From Brachionus koreanus (lineage: Eukaryota; Rotifera; Eurotatoria; Ploima; Brachionidae), in contig PJRA01000323.1 in NCBI GenBank assembly GCA_016987375.1, positions 1,853,441 to 1,917,440 on the forward strand: a stretch of 64,000 bases of DNA, written 5' to 3'. Numbering within the stretch: position 1 is the stretch's first letter; the number at the start of each line of letters is the position of its first letter. The notes beneath the pieces are model-generated. The model was not told the DNA's origin and made no database searches. It worked only from the letters and a program-made list of their open reading frames with translations. The translations under genes were made by a program, and so were the position numbers. Of the stretch, positions 46,452 to 57,617 are shown piece after piece.

Positions 46452-46678
46452 AAAAAGATGAAGTCAAATTATAGGAAGCATATAAAAAAAATTAGCTATC
46501 AAGTGTAAAAATTTATCAATCATTAATCAATTTTTTTTACTAGCAGTTAAAAAAAATTTACTAGCAGAAAGAAATAGATTCCGCAAAAAAACATGAGGTA
46601 AATAGGTAAAAAATATGAAAAATTGACTTTTTCTATAATTACGAAATAATTTTATTTTGAAAAAATAAAAAAACCCGG

Positions 46679-46803
46679 CTTGTTTTTAAGTCACAAGTCT
46701 TAAGTCAAGTCAAGTCAAAGACTTAAAATTTTTTTCTTTTTAAGTCATAACTTTGACTTAAATTTTTGTGACTTAGACTTAAAACTGTGACTTAAAAAAA
46801 GTC
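46679..46803. mobile_element. Short inverted-repeat element, AAGTC family
   Basis: Arms 46679-46711 and 46769-46803 are reverse complements with a few mismatches, starting CTTGTTTTTAAGTCACA. The whole 125 bp consists of AAGTC/GACTT units. The ends resemble those of the elements at 11054-11286 and 60570-60876. Confidence 0.65.
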
Positions 46804-47733
46804 TGAAAAAATCTCAATATTACTTACCCTTTCTTAGTTAATTTTACTTAAAATAACGCAATTTTCGTAAAATTTTTTAATTAAAGTTTTCATGCCAAAA
46901 TTTATATTTGTTCTTGAATTTTTTAATAAATAATTAATAAATGATAATAAATTTAAAACTTATTATCTGGGTATCTAAATTTATCTTTAATCTAAACAAA
47001 AAGCACTAAATTAATGGGTGCCATATTGTTATTTTGTGAATAATAATTTATTATTTATTCAGAAAAGATTACGCCAGATTTGGCGATGAAGATTATAAAA
47101 AAAATTAAAATATTAAATTATAAGAAGACAATATTTTTTACTCATACCATTTAATTTACATGTTTAAAAAAAAATTTAAAATAATATTAAATAATTTTTT
47201 TTTCAATTAAAAACAATATATAACAATTTAATGAAAAGTGTTATGTTAACGAAAGATATTCTTGGAAACTCTTTTTATCCTATCAATGTATGATAAGTCT
47301 TGCTTACAACTTAGCTTAACTAGATATTTAATGCTTTATTTTTGTCTCAAAAACTTAACTTCTTTGGGGTAAAATTTCTTTTAGAAAAACAAAGAGGTGC
47401 GTGGTTGGGAGTCAAAAATAAAAAAAATTAATTTCTGTTAAAAAATTTATTATTAAAACTTTATTTTTAAAAAGTGTAAAAAATTTTAAAATTAATGTAA
47501 AATATACTTTTTATATAAAAATTTTAGTAATATATATAAACTATATTTTTATATTAATCAGATAAAATTTGATGCAAAAAAAAAAAAATTAAAATACTAA
47601 ATTTTTTAGCTGCTAATTTTTTTGAAAATTATTAAAATAAGTTACATAGTCAAAATTTAATTTGAAAACTTAGCAATAATACAAAAATATATATTTATTA
47701 ATATCAGATTTTTTTTAAATTCAATATTAAATC

Positions 47734-48926
47734 TCATTTAATAATTTTCGAATAATTTTTGCACATAGATTTACAATTAAAATTTTTTGTTTGTCTGATT
47801 TTTTTATTATTCAGATATCTTCTGTGATCGCATGGGGTCAAAATATTTGCACTCATAAGTTCAGCTGAGCATAGAAGTTCAAAATTTTTGACCAAGTTTT
47901 TAAAAATCAATTCTCCATTTTTGCGATGGAGCCATCGATGAGTTTTGTTGTATTCATAGCTAAAACTTAAGCTTAAAGAAATATCATTTGCATTTGACAT
48001 TTTTATCTGTAAAGTTTGGTTATCAAAGTTTATTACTGAAAATGGAATTTTTTTGTCATAGCTTAAATGCCTAACTATTTGAGGATCGAAATCGAAGCCA
48101 TTTAGTATCAAGTCTATTTCTTTGTTTGACGGATTTATTTCACATTCTTTCAGCCATCCGCAATATAATGTCTGAGATTGAATAATCTTTATTATACGAT
48201 TCCAATATCGAAATAACATAAATTAACTTCTTAGAAATAGAAATCTCTTCTACTTTGTCATATTGATATTTGTCGTCCAGGTCTGATGTATAATTTTCTA
48301 ATGGTCTGACAAGGCCACACTCTATGAACTCTGAATGCCTATAACCAAAAAAGTAAATTCCCAGAATTAGGTCAATATTTCTGAGAATTTTAACTGTCTG
48401 AAATTCTCTATCAATAATTTCAACTGTTTCAAACCTTTTAAAAAAATGTTCAAAAAAAAAATTTTGATTTCTTTAATCGAAGAGTCTGAATTTCATGGTC
48501 ACTATGAAAACAATGTTTCAATTTTAATTTGTTTAGACCTCTGAATATTTAAAAATTCTCTAATATACCTGTTAAACGCCCTTGGTTTATCACTGAATAG
48601 CTTTAAAAGATCATCAACTTGAAATTCATCTTTAGGCATCCATAGAAAATTACCTCGCTCATACATTACTACTAGATGTATGTTCAACAAACCACATTTA
48701 ACATATTAACTAGACAAAATTTTTTGACCAAAATATTCATTAAACACTGGAATTGATTGACAATCGATATTTTTTGTAGTTTTTAGATATTTAATTTTTA
48801 TGCTTCTAATTACCTTCAGGAAATTGAGAGTATCTTCTACATTTATTCCATATGATATGAGAGAATATTCTTTTGGATTTAGAAAATCGGCTAAAACCAA
48901 AGAGTCTGTGAACACCTATATCGAAT
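47734..48926 (-). pseudogene. Fukutin-like (LicD-family) gene, apparently decayed
   Basis: Read from 48926: FTDSLVLADFLNPKEYSLIS, then after an in-frame TAA (48706-48708) NIHLVVMYERGNFLW and PRAFNRYIREF, equal to fukutin AIHLVVFHERSGNYLW and PGAFDRPE. A probable intron (donor AG|GTCTAA near 48523) leads to FGYRHSEFIECGLVRP (fukutin HSRFIECR), and after a +1 frame change near 48182 come TLYCGWLKECEINPSNKEID (fukutin TCLGWYRQCNIIPYSKDVD), a YEYNKTHRW block, ELLCSAELMSANILTPCDHR and a divergent end. Fukutin is a Golgi transferase that adds ribitol-phosphate to alpha-dystroglycan. Besides the stop and frameshift, the acidic motif DVD has become EID and LDVFFFY has become LSLSFSY. No signal anchor exon was found. 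Assembly errors could mimic the first two defects but not the last. Confidence 0.7.
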
Positions 48927-50151
48927 AAATATACATCAATTTGTAAATAGTACTATAGCTAATGCTAGGTGATGACGGTTTTAAGGAATTATCCGAAAAT
49001 GTGTCAATTAGTCCTGTGGTAAATAACGCTTTCAAAAAAGATAAAAAATTGAAATGGTCAAGATGTCATGCATCTCATGATCAAAAATGAAAATTGTCCT
49101 AGACAACTGTACTTTATAGATTTTAAAGAATTTAAAATTTTTTTCTCATTTATACTTGTGAATAACTCAAAATTAAAAAAAAAAGTTTAAATTTGAATTT
49201 ATTTAAAGAATTCAAGTAATTTATTAAAATAAATATATGATAATTTAAATTAAAAAGCTATTAAAGATAAACTTAAAAAAAATTAGTAAATTAATTTTTT
49301 AACAATGTTATTTTTACTGATGTTACTAACTTCAAATTATATTGAAAATTTAGAATTTTTAAAGTACAAGCATTTTACTATAAATTTTTTTTCGGATCGT
49401 TTAGTGGCCAGGCCAGCCATGGTTAGTGTCCGTTAAATCGACCGGCCGCATTTTGATCGTTTACAAGACCGGTCACGGTCTCGGAAATTTTTTTTGGGTT
49501 GGCCGGCCACCTTTTATTTAAAATATTTTAATATTTTGTTCTAAAAAAAAAACATTTTAAAAAACTAACTATCAGTTTATCTATATATTCAGGTGAAAAA
49601 AAATAGTGTTCAAAATTTTGTGTTTTTTTTTTTAATTTTTAGACATAATTTGCCAATTAAGGTGTTTGAATAAAAATGAAAAATAAATCGTTTTAGGCAG
49701 TTTTCTTTTTAAACAGTGTAATAAAGTAAAAGAAAATTAGTTAAAAACAAAAACATAAATGCTGTTAGAATATCATGCTCCGAAAATCTAGTTTGCAAAT
49801 TTTAAAATAATTCAACATTCTTCTTTTTTTTTGTTTATTTAAAAGCTACCTATAACCTCTAATAAAAATCAATAAATTAATTATTAGTAATAATTTTATT
49901 AAATATATATTTTATTAGCTGACTAAAAAAATTTGCCTAAAAAAGAAATTTTTTTTTAAAAAGAAATATTAATCATAAAAATATTTCTTAGTGGTGCAAT
50001 AGGCATTTCTGTGCTATATACAATCAAAAACCCAACTCAAAGCATTAAAATAAACCTTCAACTAGGCTAAAACTATACATTAGGGAATGTTATTTCTTTT
50101 AAACTAGAAGCATTGTCAATTCTCTTTTAATTCAAAATTATTATGACACGT
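48927..50151. other. Intergenic DNA
   Basis: AT-rich, with one GC-rich inverted-repeat island at 49386-49510. No gene seen. A missing 5' exon of the fukutin-like gene could lie in the first few hundred bases, but I could not identify one. Confidence 0.45.
49386..49510. repeat. GC-rich inverted-repeat island
   Basis: TGGCCAGGCCAGCC (49405-49418) and GGGTTGGCCGGCCA (49496-49509) are near-complementary, and the region between is full of ACCGG/CCGGCC motifs. Nothing like this occurs in the flanking several kilobases except the comparable islands at 32.3 and 45.3 kb. No coding potential. Confidence 0.5.
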
Positions 50152-51414
50152 TTAGTACCAATTTCTTAGTCTTGGATTTGTATTGTTCGGAGTACCATAC
50201 CATTTTATTCCTTCTCCATTGACTGAAAAATTTCTCATTTCACCGATAAAAAACTCTCTTGATCTACATGCAAACGGAGGTTTAATAGTTCCTTTGAATG
50301 AAGTTTAAAAATTTTCAATAGCAAAACTAATAAAAATATTTTACCTGGGTGTCCAGCAACAAATAAATCTCCTCTAATTGGAAAGGTGAGCTCGTGTCTA
50401 TGGCGTTTAGTGTAAAATTCATTTTTAACTCTCAGGGTCATGCAACTTCCATTAAACTGGATGTTTACATTAATCCAATGATCGTTGCTCAGTGAAGATG
50501 AGGGAAATTGTGTCCAGCAGCTGTCCGGCTCACCATCAATTAGCATAGTTGCTTTAAGCTTAAAAAATGAAATTTAATTTTTTATTTAATTAATAAAAAA
50601 AAATTTAACTTGTGAGTCATAAAGTTCAACAAAAAATGAATCACTACTTGATGGATCAACAATTATCATCAAGATACCATTTTTAGCTGTTGTTTTAAAA
50701 TCAAATGATACTTTAAAATCGTCCTTAATGGTAAAATGCTCGGCTTTAATTAAAAAAAAATTAAAATTTTTGTTCAACATTAAAATAATACAATTTTAAA
50801 TTAAAAAACAAAACATTACTTAATAAACCAAATGAGGAGCCATTAAATATAGCGCCCAAATGATGACTTCTATTAACTGGTAAAAAAGAAGGACTAGCTT
50901 TTACCAAACAGCCAGCAAGACTTAAACCAGGCTCGTTTTCAGTGTGTCTTACATAAGTCACTTGACGATTGTTGTCATTATTGTCATAATAATATGTAAC
51001 ACTTGCGTTTTCACTGTCGCTGTCTGACGACGAAGAGGACAACTTGGATAATTGAGAAAGTGACTTGGATCTTAAGGCAGATGATGAAAGAGATCGTCGA
51101 CGCATTGTCTCAAACGATTCTGAGTAATTATATTTATAGTTGGATTCCTGGTACTCATTCTGACCAAATATTTTGGTCGAGTTGGCAAAACTTGGCTTTT
51201 CATGCTCAACTTTAATGTTAATAACATCGTTGCGAGAGCTGGATCGAAAGCTTTTGGGTCTTGACTCTCGATTAATGCTCAATATGGACGTAACTGACGG
51301 CGCTCTTACCATAGTCACTGAAGGCCTCACTGGACTCTCGACTCGCTTGCGCACTGTCTGATTCACAGACTCGTATAAGTATTTGTCGCTTACCAATGTT
51401 CGTCTATAAGACAT
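50152..51414 (-). CDS. Laminin-G domain protein with Ser/Arg-rich N-terminus (4 exons)
   Basis: Read from 51414: exons 50820-51414, 50610-50743, 50345-50558 and 50152-50291 give 360 aa. Residues 1-160 are disordered and rich in Ser and Arg (RRRSLSSSALRSKSLSQLSK). From about 165 the sequence becomes a laminin-G sandwich: CLVKASPSF, HHLGAIFNGSSFGLL, DDFKVSFDFKTTAKNGILMI, FFVELYDSQLKATMLIDGE, SNDHWINVNIQFNGSCMTL, DLFVAGHPG and FFIGEMRNFSVNGEGIKW. The order and spacing fit the LG domains near the C-terminus of laminin alpha chains and related proteins. The family's final FxGC cysteine is replaced (FIGE). There is no signal peptide or membrane segment, odd for a LamG protein; an in-frame TAA lies just upstream of the ATG, so either a 5' exon is missed or this is an unconventional LamG protein. 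Confidence 0.78.
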
Positions 51415-54062
51415 TCTTGAACCTTTGTGACATTAAAGATAATAATTAAGAACATTTTTTTTTCAAATTACGAAATAAAATTTATAATTTTTAATTTCAA
51501 CTATAAAAGTAGTTGATATATTTTTTAAGGTAAATTAGAATTTATTGTTTTGCTTTAAAAAAAAATGATATGAAGAAAATTAATGTTCCCCCTGCACCTT
51601 TTAAAATATAAACAGCTGCTTAAGACAATTTAGACATGTATATAAATTATTTGAATAATTAGGCTATGTATACTGATCGAAATTTAATTATTTTTTGATA
51701 GAATCAAAAGCTTTAGGCTTTGATTATGTAACTTTACAAGTGAGGATATTGGACCATTTTTATTTGAACAAAAGATGCAAGACCAAATTTCGGTGTCCGA
51801 TTACTTCGTAAAATAGGCTCTAAAATTGGGTATAAAGTTAATCCGATTATAATTATTTTCTATGCATCAAAGCTAAATATCATTTATTGAACCGAAAAAT
51901 TCCTCGGGAAAAGTCTTGCCTGAAATGACATTTAGACTAATTAATTTAAAGAATAAATAAATTTTACTTAATTAAATAAAAAGTAGCTGGAGTTTAATTA
52001 AATTTGGTAAATTTGGTTTATTAGAAAACATTTATTTATTTTAATTTACTAGCTAGTTGAGGCCTGAAATTAACCATAATCGCAACACATTAAACTGCTG
52101 CTTTGTTTGAGTAAATATCATAAAATCATAAATGCAAATTTTCTAAATTAATAAAAACACTGATTTTGAAATAAAGAGGTGTTTGTTCTAGCTATATTTA
52201 TTTATAAAAGATTTAGTTATATAATACTAGAAAATGGGTATTTTTGAATTAATGAAATTTGCCTTAAATGACAACTGTCTATTTTTATATACCTGTTAGT
52301 TGCTATATTCGCAGTTTTTACTTTTTTTTTTTCTCTACAAGGTAAAAATTAATTAATTTAAAAAATTTTTCAATATTATTCAATCAATTTGAAGTTCACG
52401 AACAATTAAAGCATTGGCAAAATTTAATGTGTCTTAGAAAATTTAATTTATACTTTTGATGATACCTCGTTAAGAAAAAAATTTTATTTTCTTCAGACAC
52501 TAGTTCAATAATTAACTAATTTTTTCTTTATAATTCAATTTAGAAATGTTCATTTTTAAATGTAAAAAAAAATTCTCAAATAAATAACTTAATGAGACAA
52601 AAAAATACCAATTAGTCTTAATTTAAATTAAAAACTAAAAAAAATCAAATTGTATAAAATAAAAAAATTAAGAATTAATTTTTTTGAAAAAAATTTTTTT
52701 CCGAAAATTTAATTGTCTTAATTAATTATTTCGCTGATAAAAAAAAATATAAAAAGTTGCTGAAATAATCTCCTTGCAAGTAAAATATATCACTATTTAT
52801 ACGTGATTTAAAGTCAATGGATTAACAATTTTGAAATTTATCTTTTTGAATTAAAAAATGCCAAATGTTGATTAATTTACTATGCCAATATAAAACCTAT
52901 GCGTCTTAAATAGTTGATTCTAAAAGCAAATAAGGCGTAATGTGTGTATGTAAGCACCATTTTTAAAAATAATAGTAACATAAGTTTAATAGAAAAATTA
53001 GAAAATATAAAATTCATAGATTTTGTTACGTAATCCCCCCCCAGAAAGCTCGATAGTTTTGAATTTTTAAATTTCTTCTAAATAAATATTCAAAAACATC
53101 TTTTTAAACACTTTTACTAACTAAGTCGTTTTTATGTTTACTCTAATCTGGTTGACTTAAAGACTTGAAACAGCTAAAATTCTTCATTTTTTGTTTTGAT
53201 AACATTTTGGCGTCTTTCCTTACTTTTTTAATGTCTAACATTTATCACTTTAGAGACGTCAATTTTTTCTTAAAACATGAAAGGTTACCTTAACGAATAT
53301 TATATATGTATCCAAAATCTAAAACAATCTAAAGTTTTTTCTTGTTTTTTGTTAAATTTATTTCCAAAAAAACAGGTATTTAACTCAAAAAGTTTGTATA
53401 TTTTTCAATGACATTTTTAATTGACTTGAAATTTTAAAAAATATAAGAAAATGACTTTTAAAATTTTAAAATTCATGGCATTACCTCTAAAATTAAAAAA
53501 AAAATTGAAATTATAATATATATTTAGTTTTAGATAAATAATTAAAGATTAAGAAAATTTTCCTAATAGATCAAGCTCAAATTATTTATTTAGTAAATTT
53601 TTTTTAACTCTTTTTAAAAAAAAAAAATTAGCAAATATTGGCACGAAAAGGGATTGATTATTTATTAACTAAATTAAATAAAAGTTCTTTAATAAATGAA
53701 TCTACTTAATTAAAATAATCAAATATTTAAAAACAAATTTGCATTTGAGAAAATAGATGTTTTTAGAATCGATTATTTTCTAGAAAATAACTTTTTTAAT
53801 TGTAAATAAACAATTAATTTTTATTTTATGAGTCTGTAAAATTTAAGTGATAACGATACAAATAAATTAGAAAACGCAATAAGTTTTTTTTTTGATTAAA
53901 TTTCATTTAAATCATTGTTGAGAAAGATTGATTACCTATTAAATATTAGCAAAACTTTATAGTTACATAATGAATTAATCAATTATATTTTTATAAAAAA
54001 AAAACAAATTAAATTTAGAATTATATTACGATTTAGAATAAATAAAAAAATTAATAACATAA
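51415..54062. other. Intergenic DNA, nothing recognised
   Basis: 2.6 kb of AT-rich sequence between the divergently placed 5' end of the LamG gene and the 3' end of CSN5. No open frame, transposon signature or structured RNA stands out; a run of C at 53037-53042 is the only unusual composition. Confidence 0.5.
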
Positions 54063-57000
54063 TTAATTTGTGCTTTTGACTTTATTGACAATTTGATCTT
54101 TGAGAACTTGAGACATTAGGCCATGAATGCATTCGATGACCACTTTTTTGCTATCCTTGCACACTTTAGACAATTTATCTTCGGATTGTTTTGATGCATC
54201 TCTCAAGTCAAATGCTCCAATAAATCCTCCTTTTCCCAATTGAGACTCGGCTTCTTCCAATTTATCAGCAATGTCAAATATTTGTCCTGTGGTGTAATCC
54301 GCATTCTAATATGAAATATTTATTAGTTTCAATTAAATTTTAATTAATTTGAATTTACACTTAATAAACTTGAAGAACTTAATGTGTTAACCCAGTATCG
54401 ATTCCACAAAAATTCCAATAAACTTTTGTCAAGAATTGATTTAAAATAAGATACGTCTAAAGAATAATATCTATAAATTCAAAGAGGTTAATTTTATTGC
54501 TTCAATTTTTTAGAAAAATTTTACTGTTTGCAATGAACACCAAAGTCTTCTATTTTGCTAAGAGGTATACTTTGGTATTCAGATGGTTCTTCATCGGGTG
54601 GCTTATAATTCTTCGGATATGTTCTGAACGCACCAAGATTTACTTTTCCTGAAGAAACAGTTCTAGTCGGATCAACCACAATAGCAACCCATGGCTCCTG
54701 AAATTGTTGGTTCAACATTTGAGTGCTAACATCTATTCCAGATAGCCAACAACCATATCCCGGATGACTGTGATACCAACCAATTACATTTTCAAGTCTT
54801 TTAACTTGTTTTGCCATGGCAGTATAGGTAACCATATACTCATATGCTTGTTCATGAGCGTTCACTCTGGTCTCTGTTCCTTCAACGGGTAAAGCAAATG
54901 AATCCATAATTATCATTGTCGGACCATCAACTTTTCCCAATAATAAACCCATTACTTCTATGTTTCCACCTGAACGGGCATGAATTACCATTTTGAGCAA
55001 GGCCAATGCTGATATTCTAACATTTTTAAAATAATGTGGATCTTTTTCCCATGGTTTTTCAGACAATAAACTACGATGAGCTGAATCATCATATTTGTAC
55101 AACTCTTCGACAGCTGTTATTTCTAAATCAAAATAAGAATCGTTTTATTATTTTCCATTCAGTTTTTTGAAAGTACTAAAAGTTAATTAATCTGATAATG
55201 GAAATTTCCGCTTTTTATCTTTATTGCTTCTTTTTTATAATTAACTCTTCACCATATATATACCAATGTAAACTTCTGCCCTAAATCCATTTTCAAATTA
55301 AAAAAAAATGTCCTTAATCGAAGAAATCCCCAAAATTTCTTAAGGTCAGGTTTTTGTATCTAATTCATAGAGAGAAACTAGAGGAAAAGGTAAATCTTAT
55401 TTTCCTTTCTGTAGTTTTCTTTCTTTTGAGAATGCAAAAAAATGCCTAGATCGAAAATTTGAAGGAAATATCTGGACTATAAAATGAGCGACCGTAACAT
55501 TGCAAGCAAATGTATCAATGTACACAATGTAATATTCGACTTAAAATTGTACCCTATTTGGAAAGCAACGATGCAGTAATGATAGAAATGACTAAAGAAA
55601 ATCATGAGCACAAGAACTCTTTAACTTCAAAGAAATTGTAATGAACATTCCTCTTGAAAGAAAAAGACGTCCAGGTCGTCCGGAACAAAAGCATTGACAA
55701 AACAGCTAAATGAAACTCAATCAATCAATGAAATAGCCATCAGTATTTGCGATGATTCTGAAATAGAAGAGATAGCCGAGCCATTAGCAAAAAAAAAAGC
55801 AGAGTTAAATTTATTGAAAAAATATCGAAAAATAATCGCGGAAGACCAGTCGGATCAAAAAACAAAAAAAAATATATTGAGTATTTATCTGTATTAAATA
55901 AATATATTTTGATTATATTTTTATTTTTTTGATCTAATTAGTTAATTTGTGTTACTTTTTTCTAAGAAATAACATTAATTAAAATAATTTGTTCTAAATT
56001 TAGTATTATTGTTTTTTTTTTTTGCATAATATAGACACAGGTAATAATTATGCCATTGAAAACTAATTTTGGGAAAATGCGGGGATTGCCCGAATGGAAA
56101 AAACCTTCGTTTAAACAATCATGTTTGCATTACAAAATTTTCAAAACAAAGTTAAATTTTTTGAATAAAATTTTTATTTCCCAAAAACTTAAAATATAGT
56201 GTAGGTTTGCCTGTTGTTTGTATTTCTTATTAGGGAGTGAATTTCCGTCCTTTAATGGTATAGGTCGATAAGCGTTTTAGAACGTTTGCGTAGATAACTT
56301 TGCTTAGAAACAAACTTTAAACTTGAGTTTAATGTAATTACATCGTCTATTATTTTTGTATTTTTTAGTCAAAATCGTTTAAAAAGTACTGATGGATCGC
56401 AGTTAATAAAAAAATTTTAAAATAATTTAGTTAGTAAGTCCGGATTTTACCAGACTGTTAGCATTTTTTCACAAAAAAACAACAAATTAGAATAGAAAAT
56501 TATCTAGAAAAAAATTTCTTTGAAAGAAAAAACTGAGCATTCTATTAGGTGATTATTTATTTTTTTTTAAGTCATTGCCGACTCTTAATTTTCTGAATTA
56601 CAAATAAATAAAAAAAATTAAAAAAAGACATGAAATTTAATTTCTTAATCTTAATTATTTAAATTGTTTTAAAAAATCAATTGATTTTGAAAAAATTTAA
56701 TACAGATTTAAAGAGCTTTATATTAGCAGATATTATTTTTGGTCGAAATATTAAATTTTAACGGTGATCAATTTTTCAATATTTATGGAATTATTAAAAT
56801 TATATTCCATACCAACTGCTCGATGTAATTAAATTTTGTTTTACTATATAAGAGCAACTTTTAAAGTTTGGAGACGAAGCGCCCCTTTCTTGTTTTAAGA
56901 CTTATAGATTATTAATTATTTTCGGTTTTATTAAATAAAAAAATTTCAGTAGAAAATTTAGCATTTAATAATTGCTTTTAATTAATAAATTTCCTTTCAT

Positions 57001-57468
57001 TTATTTTAATTTTTATCAAGCTAATACTTTCAGATAAAAAAAGAAAGTAAAAATATTTAAATATTTATCTAATATATTAGTAGCATCCTATTTTGGAGAA
57101 AAATTTCAGATTTAAGAAAATTTTCTTATTTTCTAATCTTAGATTCGATAACTACTGATAAATTTTTTGCATATTATCAGTTTTCATTTTGTTTATAAAC
57201 TAACAAATTCATCACTTAATATATACATATCTTTTCTAATACAAAAAAGAATAATTCTGCTTTTAGCATTCTCTCTTTCTTAAAATAAACTTTCAGAGGG
57301 ATCATTTTTCAATTTACATTTAAAAGTAAATTAAAAAAAGAAAAAAAATAGATATAACTCAATGATACCTTGAATTTGGTTATTAATTTCCCAAGTTTTT
57401 TGAGCTATTTCTGTTTGATTTGACCTTGAGGCCGATTCGGATGTGTCCATCGGCTGATTAGACGACAT
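54063..57468 (-). CDS. COPS5: COP9 signalosome subunit 5 (CSN5/JAB1), 4 exons
   Basis: Read from 57468: exons 57369-57468, 54525-55122, 54359-54470 and 54063-54305 give 350 aa (human 334). [12 protein letters not shown] and [12 protein letters not shown] match the N-terminus. The JAMM metalloprotease is complete: E89 in [12 protein letters not shown]151 and H153 in [20 protein letters not shown], and D164. It removes NEDD8 from cullins as the catalytic subunit of the COP9 signalosome, in nucleus and cytoplasm. The C-terminal part ([52 protein letters not shown]) is also conserved and binds CSN6. Intron 1 is 2.2 kb and contains a transposon relic; the others are 52-54 nt. The ATG follows directly on an AATATTTAG acceptor-like sequence and lies 149 bp after the SERAC1 stop on the same strand. 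Confidence 0.98.
55440..55900 (+). mobile_element. FLYWCH-type transposon fragment in CSN5 intron 1
   Basis: The plus strand, in changing frames, encodes a FLYWCH-like Cys2His2 segment ([13 protein letters not shown], then [11 protein letters not shown], that is C-x2-C...H-x-H), followed by [10 protein letters not shown] and later [15 protein letters not shown]-hook-like basic motifs. This order is common in MULE-associated host-like proteins. A 67-codon open frame at 55694-55897 in another frame is interrupted relative to these motifs. It is antisense to CSN5 and defunct. Confidence 0.55.
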
Positions 57469-57617
57469 CTAAATATTGATTCAAATAAATTTTACAAAAA
57501 AAAAACAGAGTAAATTTTAGAGTGTTAAATCTAAAATTTTTTTAAAAAAAAGTTAAAATTAATTAATTAAAAATATAAAACAATTTAATTTAGAATTTAC
57601 AGTAAAATTAACGCTTT

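Larger units (their letters stand above)
44528..47733. other. Intergenic DNA with repeat debris
   Basis: Holds an AAT run (44680-44700), inverted-repeat elements (45241-45423, 46679-46803), a retroelement-like tail (45498-45520) and a MULE relic (about 46030-46451). A 75-codon open frame at 45234-45461 spans the first inverted repeat and is rejected as a gene. Confidence 0.5.

Noticed and set aside
46679..46803. CRISPR-like regular repeat
   Set aside because: The AAGTC units are short, irregularly spaced and arranged as inverted arms; the genome is eukaryotic.
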